Below, piece after piece: positions 38,200 through 51,860 of a DNA stretch of 64,000 nucleotides (the first letter of the stretch is position 1; every line of letters begins with the position of its first letter). The notes under the pieces were generated by a model, which ran no database searches, had not been told where the DNA came from, and saw only the letters and a list, made by a program, of their open reading frames with translations. Made by a program: the position numbers and the translations under genes. Origin of the DNA: Casuarina equisetifolia (Eukaryota > Streptophyta > Magnoliopsida > Fagales > Casuarinaceae); contig CM052358.1 of NCBI GenBank assembly GCA_028551475.1, positions 13,003,938-13,067,937 on the forward strand, in the 5' to 3' direction.

Positions 38200-40900
38200 T
38201 CATAAATTTAGCAAAAATTCTAGATTCATTAATTCTAGCCATCGGTGATATCTCCACCATTGTTTTGGTACCTCAACTCCTCACGAGCTCCTCTGATTAC
38301 TTCCCTTAGAAACGCAAGATACTAATTGCTCTTGGATCCAGGGATAAGTTAGACTTAGTTAACAGAAAGTTGTCAAAGCTCAATCATAATGACCCATATG
38401 CTAGTTTTTGGGAAAAATGTAACTTAGTTGTGCTTTCCTAGCTTATGAATTCTGTCTCTTTTGAAATTATGAATTCACTTTCACATTGTCTCACTACATG
38501 TGTTGCCTGGAAGATGTTAGAAACAAGGTATTCTAAAATTACTAGGACTCACCAGTATGATTTGGAACAATAAATTGGAGAGGTAAAACAACAGCTGAAC
38601 AAGTTAGTAGCTAAGTATTTTGCTTGACTTACTGATCTCTAGGCAGAGTTAGACAAGTGTCTACCAATAATCAAGTGTAAGTGTGATAATTGTACATGTG
38701 ATTTCCATGCTTTGTTAGCTACTAAGAGAAAGTCTGGACATGTTGTTAGATTTCTTCTTGGTTTCCAACTTATGTATGCAATAATAAGGAGTAACATCAC
38801 TTCACGAAGCCCTGTTCCATCATTTGATGAAGTATTTTTGTTGATTTCTAATAAGGAACATTAGTGAACTCTACAAGTTGATAATGGGAAAACATATTTG
38901 GCAGCCTTTGTTATGCAATCCCCTATGTCTTTTGGAATGGGGTTTAAGAGTAATCAAATGTACAATTTTCCTGTTATTGTTGGATGATAACTCTATTTTA
39001 TATAGAGTTATTTTGATTATTTTAGGTAATGTTTAATATAATTTTTATTAAATTATATTTGTATTTAATTATATTTATGTATGTTTTTGCTATTATATGC
39101 AGTAAACTCAAAGTAGAAGAAAAAGAAGCAATAAATCATGCAAAATCAAATTATGGAAAAAGAAAAAAATGACAAAAAGGAAAGTCAAAAGAAGAAAGGA
39201 AAATCGTAACCTATTGGATTTTAGAAGCCGATTAACAAAAGGCGGTGGATAATCGGGTTTTGAGGAAGGAAAACAGAGAACAGAGAACAGAAGAGAATAG
39301 AGGAGAACAGAGGAGAGATTCCGGCGGCTAGGACCTCACCGGAAAAGCAGAGGCCACGCGCGACAGCGTGGGACTCTGTAGACGCCTGCGGTTTGGCGAA
39401 AGCCGACCATGAGGTTCTTTTTCGGCGAAGGTACCTATTCCTGGCCATTCTTTTCCTTTTTTCGGCCAAATTTGAGAGATTTCTAGTGATCTGAAAGCAT
39501 ATTTGAATTCCTAGAGAGATTTTCGTCGTTTCTGTACCAAATTCACGGCGATTCATGGTGGTTTCCAGTGAAGAAGTGCGAACGCCGACTTTGTCCATTC
39601 CGCTAGATCTACGCGTTTCTATGGTAGATTTGCACGATATTTTTACAAATCTGCAACCTAGGCGTCCCAATCTACGTTTCTGGAGGTTTTTGTGAAGACC
39701 AGCGATGGACGGCGATGACACGTGGCGGCCGGACAGCGGCACGTGGAGGCACGTGCGGAAGCGCGTGGCAGCGTGTTTTAGCTCGTTTTTCTTCTGTTCT
39801 TCAGACAGTTTCTTCTTCACCTTGTGATGTGCAGATTTGTGCAATTTATTTTGTGATTTGAAGACACTTGGTGATAGCTTTAATGTTTTTAAATTCCAGA
39901 ATGCTTTGTTTACGTTTTTGCACTGATTTAGGTTATTTAAATATGTTGTTTTAGTTTAATATGTTAGAGCTACGATGTAACCTAATTATGATGGTATGAA
40001 TCTTATGATTATTGTGTTTTGTAAGATATTTTATTTATGTGAGTTATATATTATTATGCGTAATGCTTTTAAGTGATTGGCCACCACTTGAATGATTTGA
40101 TGTGCATGTTTGAGACTGAGAGGTAATAATATGCAATTGTTTCTTATAATATATAACCATGAATTAAATGTGGATAGACATATACCATGTTGTTTGTGTG
40201 GCTTTTGGTGATAAGATAATCGAAAGATTTATTTTAAACTGGGAATGTTCATAGATCCTAATGCATTTGGTTTGTTTCAATTCATATATAGAAATATAGT
40301 GAATTAATGAACTAAGTAGGTTTGTTATATCTAGACATAAGATAGTAAATAAATTAAGAAGTTCCGCCATAACATAGATATTATCCCTCTTGCAAGAATA
40401 CATAATCTACATTAGTACCTCATAGTTATGGTGAAATCAGACACTTTAACATATTTTGTGTATTTAGTTTTATTAAATTTAGTTAATTAGTTTATTCTCT
40501 ATCAATTTGGATTTGTTAGATAAATTCTAGAAGTTGTTCACCGTTAGTAATTAGTTGGCATAGTAATCACCAATCTCTGTGGGATGATACTTTTCTTATC
40601 ATTATATTACTTGTTCGACATGTACACTTGCATGTAGAATTTCACCGAACATTGAAAACTCTAGAGTTTCATTTAGTGTTGGACCTAAACAAGGAGGCTC
40701 AAGACCATTTTGTGAGCAATATCATCGGCCAGGACATACCAAAGACAAGTGTTTTCAACTAATTGATTTTCCTAGCAAGCCAAAGAATCAAAAAAAAGAA
40801 AGGAAGCAACACTTGTTCAACACATGCAATTAGTGCAGAATCTAGAGATCAACAGTCACCTCTAGTGAATAGTACGGCACTAGCATAGTCAGCTAGCTCT
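38200..40900 (+). pseudogene. Copia 2 gag, split by a nested LTR
   Basis: Capsid-like pieces such as KLSKLNHNDPYASFWEK (about 38360) and CTCDFHALLA precede the nested element at 38985. Beyond it, a CCHC knuckle (CEQYHRPGHTKDKC) appears at about 40710-40755. Stops are frequent, so no protein is expected. Confidence 0.7.
38985..40651 (+). mobile_element. Solo LTR, family X, nested in Copia 2
   Basis: The 1667-bp element begins TGATAACTCTATTTT and ends ACCGAACA. It is flanked by a near-perfect 5-bp target duplication (TTGGA 38980-38984, TTGAA 40652-40656). It has no internal coding region and matches 45199-46519 in reverse complement at both ends and in the middle. It carries a GC-richer segment (about 39220-39780) that the other copy lacks. 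The 207-aa minus-strand frame at 39221-39844 is inside this LTR and is not treated as a gene. Confidence 0.8.
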
Positions 40901-40959
40901 ACAAGCCACACTTACCCCTAAGCAATATCAGTAAATGGTCTAGCTCCTTGGTTGTTTTG

Positions 40960-43900
40960 GGCCCACTGAACCTATGACAAACTTTATAGGTACATTATCT
41001 AGTTTGCAAAATTCATTTTTGTTTAATTGGCTGATTGATTCAAAGGTAAGTGACAACATTACGTGTGATCTCTCATGCATAAAGAACATTAGGTCATATA
41101 CATCAAACCTTATTTGGGTTAAATTGTTTGATAATAGCAATGTGGTTGTCATCCATATTAAGATTGTCTGTATTTTACCCTCAGTCATACTCTATGATGT
41201 TCTTCATGTTCTTTCCTTTAAGTGTAAACTTTTATCAGTTGCCAAATTTACTTTTGACAACTTATCTAATACTCTTTTACCCACATTTTTGTTTCTTCCA
41301 AGACCGTTTGATTGGGATAGTACTAAGGTTGGGTAGGGCTGAATGTCACTTGTATCACTTAGTGTCTTCAACAGATGCCATAACGGATGTTTGTTCTTCG
41401 ATTATTAAAACCTTTAAATGTAACGCTTCTAAGCGGGCTAATGTATGTCAGAACACTATGTTCAAGTCTAACATTTCCAATAATAAACAAATACTATGAC
41501 ATTGTCGTTTTAGTCATGTATGCACATCCTTCCTTCAGCTTCGAAGGGTGTATAATGAGAATTCTTGCATTCATACTCCACAACAAAATGGTGTGGTTGA
41601 ATGCAAGCATCACCACATCCTTGATGTAGTGCGACTTTTGTGCTTTTAGACTAATGTTCCTGATCATTATTGGGGGGAGTGTGTCTTAACTACTACCTAC
41701 ATTATAAATTGTCTTCCTACACTTGTCTTAAATGAGAAAACCCATTTTGATATACTCTTTGGCAAACCTCCATGTATCTCACATCTTAAAGTCTTTAGGT
41801 GTCTGTGTTATGTTATGACCATTCCACATGTGTTTATGGGATATCCTTAATCCTAAAAGGGTTATTGTGTCTTTGATCTTACCACATGCACCTTTTCTAT
41901 AGTTCGAGATGTTATGTTCAATGAGTCATTGTTTCCTTTTGCTTAATCCCAGCCATCTTCTTATGTCATTCCACTCGTTGAAGATTAACCTTTTGTAGCT
42001 TTAGATCCATATCCATACTCCATACAACCAGTGCATACTTCATATAAGTGTTCTCCCACTTTTTCCACACCTGAACTTATCATTTCGAATGTTCCTTCAT
42101 CATTTAATACCCATGTTGAATCATCATCTTACCTACCACATGAGCCTCCATCTCCCTTACCCTCTATGGATCCACCCACTGTGGATTCACCTTTTGAAGT
42201 TAAGCCAGTAGTCGCACCTCCTATTGTTCGACGTTTTCAACATACATCCAAAACTCCCATTTGGACACAAGACTATCATTGCAATCATATTTTTAACTCT
42301 AATGGCAATCACACAACAAGACATCAGAATATACTATATTCCTTCTCACAATTTATGTCTCTTGAAAAATTATCCCCTACACATCAAGCCTTTATTGCTT
42401 CCATCTTTTCTATTAAGAAGCCACACTATTATCGTGAGACAATTTGAGATCCTAGATATGTGGATGCTATGGCTAGTGAGTTTCATACATTTGAGGCAAG
42501 TGGCACATGAAAGTTGATTAATTTGCCTCTTGGTTGTTAACCAATTAGATGTCAATGGGTTTACAAAGTTAAGTATCATGCAGATGGATCCATTGAAAGG
42601 TACAAAGCCTGCCTTGTGGCTAAAGGATTTACTTAGCATTACAAGGTTAATTATGAGGAGACTTTTTCACTAGTGGCCAAGATGGTGACCATTGGATGTA
42701 TCATGGCATTGGTTTCCATGCTTCACTAGTCACCTCATCAAATGGATGTTCATAATGCTTTTCTCCACAGATATTTGCTTGAAAAGGTATACATGTCTTT
42801 ACCTTTAAGAATTTCAGCCTCCACCATAAGTTAGCTGAAAGTTTATCATTTACTTAAGTTCATCTATGGGCTTAAGCAGGCTTCTTGGCAATAGTATTCC
42901 AAATTCATTACTGCTCTTCTTAAAGCTAGTTTTAAACAATCTTGACATGACTATGCATTATTTACACTTCGGCGTTGTCAGCTATTGTAACTGTTCTAAT
43001 CTATGTGGATGACATGTTTATCACCGAGAATAGTGAGGAGGCTATAACTCATGTAAAATCCTATCTTTGTTCTCGATTTCATATGAAGGATTTAGGACAA
43101 GCTAAATTTTTTCTTGGAATTAAGATTGCTCAACTAGAGAGTGATATTTATCTTAGTCAATGCAAATATGTGTTAAAACTAATCTCAGAAGTTAGACTCT
43201 CCGAAGCTAGACCCTATAAAATTTCCATAAATCAAAACTTGAAAATCACCTCTTTAAAGTATGATGCGAGTACACCTATTCTTATTAATGATCCTCTATT
43301 AGTATATCTAGGCTCATATCAATGTCTTCCTGGGTACTTGATTTATTTCACTCATACTCATCTAAACATCAATTATCTTATTCAAGTACTTAGTTAGTTC
43401 ATGCACTCATCGAAGACTTCTCACATGGACATATCCTTGAAAATTGTTAAGTATTTAGAAGGTACTTTAGGGTTGGGAATCTTCATGCACTCCAAAAAGG
43501 ACTTTCAAATGAATGGATTTTGTGATTTTGATTAGGCCGTATGCCTATGTTAGGATGTTTCCTTACTAGTTTTTGTATTAAGTTGAGGGGCTCTCTGATT
43601 TTTTGGAAGACTAAAAAATAAGCCATTATTTCTATATCCTCTTTTAAGGCAGAATATTGAGCCATGGCCACCATTGTTTATGAAATAGTTTGGCTACATA
43701 GTCTTCTTAGTGACTTATGGGTAATTATGCCTTGACCCATTTCTTTGTACTGTGACAATAAGGTAACCATTCACATTGCCAACAATCCTATCTTTCATAA
43801 GCACATCAAACATATTGAGATAGGTTGTCATTTCATTTGGGAAAAGCAACAAGGGGTCTAATTCAGACTCACAGCATCCAGACCCACAAGCAACCTACTG

Positions 43901-43990
43901 ATTTGTTAACTAAGGCTTTATGTAGTAGACAACATAATTATCTTCTTGGCAAGCTTGGTATATTTGATTTGTACAAATCACTAGCTTGAT
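40960..43990 (+). pseudogene. Copia 2 pol region
   Basis: Recognisable pieces in order include a degraded protease-like FNWLIDSKVSDNIT (about 41026) and an integrase stretch TPQQNGVVECKHHH (about 41575). RT pieces are [13 protein letters not shown] (about 42550) and LIYVDDMFIT with an intact YVDD (about 43000). RNase H has SLYCDNKVTIHIANNP (about 43745). Numerous stops and frameshifts show long decay. Confidence 0.8.
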
Positions 43991-43996
43991 GGGGGT

Positions 43997-44255
43997 TGTT
44001 AATATATATATTGGGCTTAGTTTTATTTCTTTTTATTTCATTATGGGCTTGTATTTATTAGGCCTATGTTATTTATTATTTGTTAGTCTTAGTCTTAATG
44101 GGCCAAGCCTTGATTTGAATTAGTCTGACCAGATCAAACGATATGTATATTCTCTATGGTGGTTTTCTCTCTTTTAAGCAAATAGAAAGGGTTTCCACCA
44201 TATTCCAATTTTCTTCGTCTATAGTTTCCTTAGATGTGTTGTTGTCTTTCTTAGA
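43997..44255 (+). repeat. Right LTR of Copia 2
   Basis: The LTR is 259 bp, begins TGTTAATATA and is followed by target duplication TTTAG. Most differences from the left LTR are C/T or G/A transitions. Confidence 0.9.
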
Positions 44256-44260
44256 TTTAG

Positions 44261-45198
44261 GTCCAGAAGCTGATAGGAGAAAATAGGAAGGATACCACTA
44301 CGTTTCTGCTTCAATGCCATCATATGTCCATGATCGTTGGTTATTTCTCCAAGGTAAGTCATATACTTGGCATTTGTCCAACCTTAAAACTAATAGTTCC
44401 ATGAAAAATGCATTGGAAAACTTAGTAGCTTCCTATGCAGAACCATAGTGTCCTGGCTACACACATATGGAGTCTAGAGTCACATGGGAGGTGTAATCGG
44501 CCCCTTGCTCAGGTGCTTCCCTGGCTCGTGCACCATTCCTATGAAAATCAAAGCATTGTGAGCATATCTTAACAATCGTAATCCAATCACTAGCCAATGG
44601 GCCCCACAATAGGTGGGATGTCCTATCTTGCACCTCTTAGGCTGGTTGCATTAAATACAAGCAATCACTAAACTTAAATACACATGACCACTTCAGGAGG
44701 CAACAAGTGGCCGTTAGTGATCTTTAGGGCTCTCTTGAATGACCAACCATTGCAAGTTCGAATCCCAACGATCGATGAACATTTATTATCGCTAGGGATA
44801 CGTCTATGAAAGCATAGAAACTCTTTGAGAGGCTTGCTTAATTGGTCAAGTTCTCTCTTGTTATCACTAGCATAGCTTTTTGTTTTGTATCTAGACGAGA
44901 AGTTCATCTAAGGGGAGTGTGAGAGAATACCATGTAATACTCTTTTTGTGTTGTTGATCGACTTCCACCTTCCCGATCTCTTTTAGAGAAACCTTACGTA
45001 GCCTTAGAAAAAGGTGACTCATACTGACAAAAACCCTAATTACTGCATGGTCCATGACAAATGGTACTATTAACCGCTTGAATTGTGGTAGTGTCTAGAG
45101 AATTATAAAAATTCATATTCATACATTTATCACATGAGGATTCGCCCTGCAACTAACTACCTTCAAAATTGAATCAAATATAATATCCATAAGTAAAC
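44261..45198. other. Inter-gene spacer of unit 1, CpG-depleted
   Basis: It aligns with 62695-63715 in unit 2. It contains no supported gene. Many CpG and GC-rich positions of unit 2 read as TpG or CpA here. A tRNA T-arm-like string (gttcgaatccc) occurs at about 44755 without a foldable tRNA around it. Confidence 0.6.
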
Positions 45199-46519
45199 TG
45201 TTCGGTGAAATTCTAAATGCAAGTGAACATGTCGAACAAGTAATATAATAATAAGAAAGTGTATCGTCCCACAGAGATTGGTGAATACTAGACTAATTAG
45301 GTACCAACAATGAACTAATCCTAAAATTTATCTAGCTAATCAAAAGAAAGTTAATGATGAAATAAAATATAAAATTTTCAAAACAAGATTAAGACTAATT
45401 GAAATTAAATCTAAGTAAGAAAGATCAATATAAGAAACATGTTAAAGCATCCGATTTTACCATAACTACTAAATATGAATTTCCATAGCTTATGCCTATA
45501 AGAATGATAATATCTATGTGATAGTGAAATTTGTCAATTTATCTACTATCTTATGTCTATGTATATCAAACTTATTTAGTTCATTAATTCACTATATCTC
45601 TATATATGAATTAAAACAAACCAAATGTATTAGGATTTGTGAACATTCTTGATTTACAAGAAATCAAGTGATTATCTTATCACCAAAAGCCACACAAATA
45701 ATATGGTGTATGTCTATTTATATTTAATTCATGGTTATATATTATAATAAACAATTACATATTATTATTTCTTAATCTTAAATATGTTCATCAAATCATT
45801 CAAGTGGTGGCCAATCACTTAAAAGCATTAAGCATAATAATATATAACTCACATAAACAAAATATCTTGTAAAACATAAAAATTTATAGGATTCACATCA
45901 TCATAGTTAGGCTACATCATCGCTTTAACAAAAGAAATTTAGAACATAATGAAATAATAAACCAAAACAATGGTAGAAATTGAGAAAAACATCTTGAATA
46001 AAGAAAAATAAGAAAGTTGTTGCCACACTATTTTCTCTTAAAAAATTCTCTTTGATTTTCTTCTTTCTTCCTTGGTTTTTGCGGCACCTTATTTTCTCTC
46101 CCTTTCCTCCTCTTCTCCTTATGTAGTGCTCCTCCCTTATATAAGGTTTGGGATCTAGAACTATCTCCTTATCCTAATAGAAGTGGGTTTTGATTCCCAA
46201 GACAATTGGGTTTTGGACTCTAATAGGACTAAGTTTTCTAATTATTTAGAAAACCCAATAATAATAAAAATCTAATAACAATCATCCAAAGCCTAAGCCC
46301 AAGCCCATCTTAATTTCCTTGACCTTGATATTTTGACCATCTTTTGTCATATAATAAGTATTAAGTTCTCCATGTTTGTTCTTTTTCTTTATGCCTCTTT
46401 ATGCTACATAAACAAAACAAATTTAAGTAAATAAAGAGGAATTCAAATATTTTTTCACAAGCATTAGATAATTTATTATTTAAATTAGGTAAAATAACTC
46501 TATAAAAATAGAGTCATCA
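45199..46519 (-). mobile_element. Solo LTR, family X, second copy (opposite orientation)
   Basis: The 1321-bp element, read on plus, begins TGTTCGGTGAAATTC and ends GAGTCATCA. It has a perfect target duplication TAAAC (45194-45198 and 46520-46524). Unit 2 shows the empty site near 63710. It is the reverse-complement relative of 38985-40651. Confidence 0.82.
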
Positions 46520-49500
46520 TAAACCTATAAATAAATACATTGAGCTTTGGTACACTTTACATCATAATTACGCAAATATTTGCTTAATGGCCATCTTAGC
46601 ATTTCCATTGTACTACGAAAAAAGATGGATCGCGTTTGCCCTCGGCAAAGCGAGTAACTCTTGCCCCAACCAAAAAGATAGACCCAATTATGTAAAAATT
46701 TGAAAAAAAAATAAAGGAACAAAGAAAATGTGACAGCAACAACAAAAGCTAAGAATAAATCGTGTTCAAAGAGGGATTAAAGATTGATGTTTTAAAACTT
46801 GTAATACCACAAAGATATGACAAAAAGCTAGACTAGAAATAAACCTTCATTCCAAAAACACACACAAATGCTTTTTGGTGACTAGTGTAATCAATTCATT
46901 CTCACCCAAATGTAGTCCTACGATGTCTCATAGAATATTCCTCCAAAGATTCTAGAATGAAAAGGAAAAGACATGCATGTTATCGTAATTAAATTTAGAC
47001 CTTACAAAAGACATGGTAATATGAAAGAACACAATTATTAGAAGGCTAAAAAGAACAAACTATTGGACTTTGTGCATGGTAAGACATAGAAAACTCACCA
47101 TTACTTTTACTAATTGCATTTTCATCACAAACATCTCTGGATGATGCTTGAGTTAGATTGCTTTCATCTTCTGAAATTTTGGTGCCATAATATATTGTAA
47201 CTTGAGAAGATCCAAGGGTGGAAGTATCGGCATTTGAATTCAATGCAACACCAATAGTAAGTAAGGGAGTGTTGACCTCTTTCAAAGAATCAATCCTTAA
47301 ATGACTTTCAAACCGATCTCTACACATCCGAAGTTTGAACAACTCATTGTGAGTGTGAAGGGTTGCTTTCAGTATTTTCATGAGCTGGAGTTCTTCGATA
47401 CTAAGCCTCCTACCAATTGCAACCTATCGAAGAAAAGCCACATACGATGTTTAAAAGAATATATACGGAAATACAACGGAAGGAAGATCTATTCTAGGTA
47501 GTAATCTTCAAACGTTGTCAAAGCTTGCAGACTAAGAAGGATGTTAAATTTAAACCAAAATATTTATCCTAATCAGTCGATAAATTAGAACACCAAGACG
47601 TAGCAATTCAACAATTGAAACTCCTTATTGCCAAATCAAAGAGAAAATTGAACAACCATACTATTTTATAAGTCAAGATTTTTCTTTTAAAGAAAAACGC
47701 TACTTTGTTACCGATAAGGGATTTAAAATAGAAGTCAAAGAAAATTGTAAGAATTTCTTTCCCTTTTTTTTTTTTTCGAAATTCACTAATCTACCATGTT
47801 ATGAGAGCCTTCTATAATACACAATAAATTAGAGGAGCTCCATCTCAGCATAAGAAATCCAAAAAGAAATTTCCAAGCTGATATCTTATAGAACTGGCAA
47901 TAGATTACCAAAATAGGGAGTATGAGCTCCTTGAGTACTTCAAACACTGCCTTTGGTTGTTTCTAACTTCGAAGTTCGAAAATCAAAGCAATGCAAAAAT
48001 GAAATCGCATGAACCTTAGTCACAGTACCATAGAAAAAGGGTAAAATTTTTAATGGTGATACATTAACGACAACTATTTTATATTTTTGGATCGGTAAGC
48101 TACACAGTCTTGATGGGTTTTAGTCCACATAACACCCTATGCGCATTCCTCACGGGGAAGGTAGGAAGTACCATTTGAGCTAGTGCTCAGTCGCATTTTT
48201 TCCATAAAATTTAAAGTTCAAAACTTCCAATAAAACTTTGGTAATAAGGAGATGGATTGCCCATCAATAGACAGGACTAAGCCCCAGACAGTGATACTTC
48301 CATATTAGATTTTCCCCTTCCTCTGCATGTTTGCTACCCAAGCCCAGATTTATGACTATTGAATTATTAAACTTATAAAATTAGTGCCATACATGGATAA
48401 GTTCATTTTGATATGCTGACATTAGAGTCAAATCCGACACCTTTTATCAATTTCCTAGTCATCATATGGTTAACATGATGTGGTTTCTTCCATATCACAG
48501 TGAGAAACGCAATGAAGTATCAACAACAACCTGTGAAATACAGAATGTGAACAAAATTAGGGATTATCATGCAGTTCAATTCCCCAGGTATATGTTTCTA
48601 AAGCTTCCAAATGAATACCAAAAGGCAACAAACTTCAGATCAAGCATAGGCCCCAAACATCAGAAGATGGTTGCCTCCAACGTGGCAAACAACAAGAGAG
48701 AAATGCTAACCTAAGAAGCTTAAGTTAAAAACTTATAATGCAACCAATAAGAACTATCAATAAATTATATAAGCAAATAACATCATACCTGAAGTGAAGT
48801 TGAAAGAGCATGTAAAGGCAAGCCTTTCCCAAGTGCATCTTCATTAGGTCGAAGCAATGCCAACAAAGTCTCCTTCAGGGATTTCAACAATGCAGGGTCA
48901 TTGGCAGCTAAAGGTCCTAAATAAGAGCATGCGACCCTCAGTGCGCTGGAATAGTCACTAGAGCTTACCACCAAACATAGTCGCATTTTATTAAAACTTC
49001 ATGTGAACAAAATTATTCCCTTCCAACGAGCCATGGACGATATAAGATTTTCTAACTTACTTAAGTTGGAATAATAATATAGGATTTTGCACTAAAAGTT
49101 TGGATCCACAGCGTTAAGTTCTTCAACAACCTTTGCAGCCATTCCCTTTGAGGCTAGCTCCTCCAGAACAATCTCATATTTGTCCTCCTTACCATTAACA
49201 TCTAATATTAAGTGCTTTCCTAAGCCCTACAAAATAGTGTTCCATCAAAACTCGACTTGTCACACGAAATAGCAATAAATGTCAAACAAGTGCCTATTTT
49301 TCCTTTGCAATATATAGGCCAGAAGATGGAATAGTTAAGCCAAGCTCTCGTTTAATGCATCCATCAAAAGGAACACCATAACTAAAATCTTGATCATCTT
49401 GTCTTCCCCTCCATCACTTGTGTTTACTCTGGTCCCCACTTTTGTGGCTTCTATATGTCTGCAGAACTCTTTGATTTTCTGGCTGATGCAGTCCACTAGT

Positions 49501-50505
49501 GCTACAATCTTCTTGGTTGCTCATTTGCTCACAAGCATATCGCAACTCAACATCCATTCCTTGCATGCTAGACACATCAGCATTGTTTTCAAGAGAACCA
49601 CTCATTTGAGCGTTACTAACTGATATCTCACAATCGGAATGCTTATTTGCAACAGAATCCATTTCAGTAGAATAATTCCTTGATGAACTACACCCAGGCT
49701 CTGGTTGGTCAACTTTATGTTTGGAAACCATATGCATCTCTGATGCTGAAGGGCACCCTAAAAATAGGTTGATAAGAAATATCAAAATTTCTCCCAATAA
49801 AATGAAAAAAGGAAAAGTAAAAGAATAAAAAGTTGGGAATTTTGCCAGAAGTGGATGTAATGCCTGAATCTACAATTCCCCTATAAACACAATATTCGTA
49901 AACTAGCTCATTAAGCACAGAGACATCCAATAGCATCCTACATAACTCATTCTACAACATACAAAAACAAGAATGAATCAAGTCAATTTGACATAATGTA
50001 GCCACCCAATTATATAATAAGATTGGATAGTAGTACCACCCCAGAAGAACCCTGTAAGTCTATAATTATAAACAAGTAGTGGTCGTGCTGGCATAGGATC
50101 AAGTAATGTGATCAATAGGAACAAAACTACTAAAAAGGAAGTTTTCTAAAAATCTTCCAAGGATGTTTTGACGCATCCATTCCTGTCAAATTAACCATTT
50201 TGATGAAAGCCAAAGCAAATTAGGAAAATTTCCAAAGAATAGTAATGTTTAATTAATGAAAAAAAGAATGGTGATGTTGTACTTATTCTCAAATACGCAA
50301 TTTTAGTTTTAGATCATCAACAACTATGCCCCTTCTATTCCTCCTTAAAGAATGCCTCCATAAAGAGCCATGAGAACAAACATTGGGGGTCATAATCTCC
50401 ATTAATTAACCCATTGAGATAATGCCAAAACTTCTAAATGACCTTTACTCCAAAGTGCATATGCGATATACAATGTCAAAGTTGTTCTATTTCATTTGTT
50501 ATCTT

Positions 50506-50550
50506 CCCTCCCCCCCCCCCCCCCTCTCTTCTCTCTTTCTTTCTTTCTTT
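50506..50550. repeat. Poly-C / CT low-complexity tract
   Basis: A C run of about 14 is followed by ctttct repeats inside an intron of the decayed CTLH gene. It may be length-variable or sequencing-sensitive. Confidence 0.8.
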
Positions 50551-51338
50551 ACTATTAAATAACAGCTCTTACTATTTTGAAGTTTAAGACAACACTAGGA
50601 GAACTTTTTTCAAGAAGTGAGAAAATACAGGGGATCAAATTGATTTTAAGTTTGCGTACTTAAGGAAAATAACAAAAAAGGCACGCACATTTGAAGCGAA
50701 TAACATCATAAACAAGTAACTGTGGCTAAATTTCTAGCCTCTGAAATTTTATCTAGCTATGGACCTAGCCTCCAAAATCCTATACGCAAAATCTCCTTGG
50801 TAGTAAAATAAGATTGAATTCAACCACAAGATGAGGTATAATATTGAAATATTTGTATTAAACTATAGATTGAAAAATATTTACCTGAAATGCCAGAAGT
50901 AAGTCACCCTTGGAGAATCTCAAGCTATCAACGGCTACTTGTCTTGTGAGCTCCACAGCGTGTACAAGAGCTTGCACATCCACCTGGTTTTTCAAATTAA
51001 ACATGCAAAGTAACACATATTAAAGGCATGGCAAGTACTCTAAAAATGAAATATTTGATACGTGATAGTGTAGCCTTCCCAAATAAAAGTTTCAAGGAAA
51101 ATCATGTTTTTTTGGTTTTGAACTTTGATAACAGTAGTCTAGAATTTGATGGCACCAAAAATATCTGCTTCATAGATGAGAACAAGAGACACACAATGGG
51201 TTTTTGTTTTTCTTTGTTTTTTGGTTCTTTCTTGGGTGTGTTTGTGTTTTTTTTTTTTTTTGGGAGGGAGGGGCGGGGGGGAGGAATGGGAAGTTCTGTC
51301 GGGGGTGGAGGGGTTGTTCGAGGATTGAATGAAGAAAG

Positions 51339-51860
51339 TGTTAGGATTGGTGGAACAATTAAGTTAAAGGGTATGGTTGTCATTACAATCAGGGGTCTTT
51401 ATGTAATTGTGGAACTAGGAAATATCTTCTAGATGTAGTGGATTTCCTAGTAGTGTTGGATTAGGATTCTTATCCTTATTCCCAGTAGTGTTGGAGTAGG
51501 ATTCTTATCCTTATATGGAAGTAGGTTTTTCTAGTAGTATTCAACTAGGATTCCTTCAGGGTTTCTCTATAAATAGGAGAAGTATAGAGAAACCTAGTAG
51601 GCAAATTGAGAGAGTCCCCATAGGGGGCTAATTGTTAAAGAAGGCCCCTCTCATGGATTCTAGTTGATGAGAGAATCCATGAGATACCTATTTGAGGAGA
51701 GGGAATGTATGAGAAAATCTAATGAGAAGAGACTACATGGGACGTAGGACATTATGATGTTCCAAACCTCTTAAATCTGTTGTGTTTGGGTGTGTGCGTT
51801 CTTATATTTGTGTGTTCAATCTCTATGTAGATGATGCGACTTTGTTGAATTCTCCCAACA
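51339..51860 (+). repeat. Left LTR of the 2.18 kb element
   Basis: The LTR is 522 bp, starts TGTTAGGATTGG and ends CCCAACA. It contains an internal TATA-like ctataaatagg at about 51567. By eye it differs from the right LTR at about five positions. Confidence 0.92.

Larger units (their letters stand above)
37135..44255 (+). mobile_element. Copia LTR retrotransposon 2, degenerate, with nested insertion
   Basis: LTRs of 259 bp lie at 37135-37393 and 43997-44255. The target duplication TTTAG is perfect (37130-37134 and 44256-44260), and the uninterrupted site is present in unit 2 near 62690. A primer site TGGTATCAAAGCC at 37394 matches initiator-Met tRNA priming. A purine tract gatggggg precedes the right LTR. 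The LTRs differ at roughly 25 of 259 positions by eye. A solo LTR (38985-40651) is inserted in the gag region. All coding parts carry multiple stops. Confidence 0.93.

Noticed and set aside
39221..39844. 207-codon open frame on the minus strand
   Set aside because: It lies entirely inside a solo LTR with target duplications, is absent from the sister copy, and has no recognisable domain.
51102..51383. Proline-rich frame on the minus strand
   Set aside because: It is the complement of a low-complexity G-rich and T-rich stretch in an intron and overlaps the left end of an LTR element.
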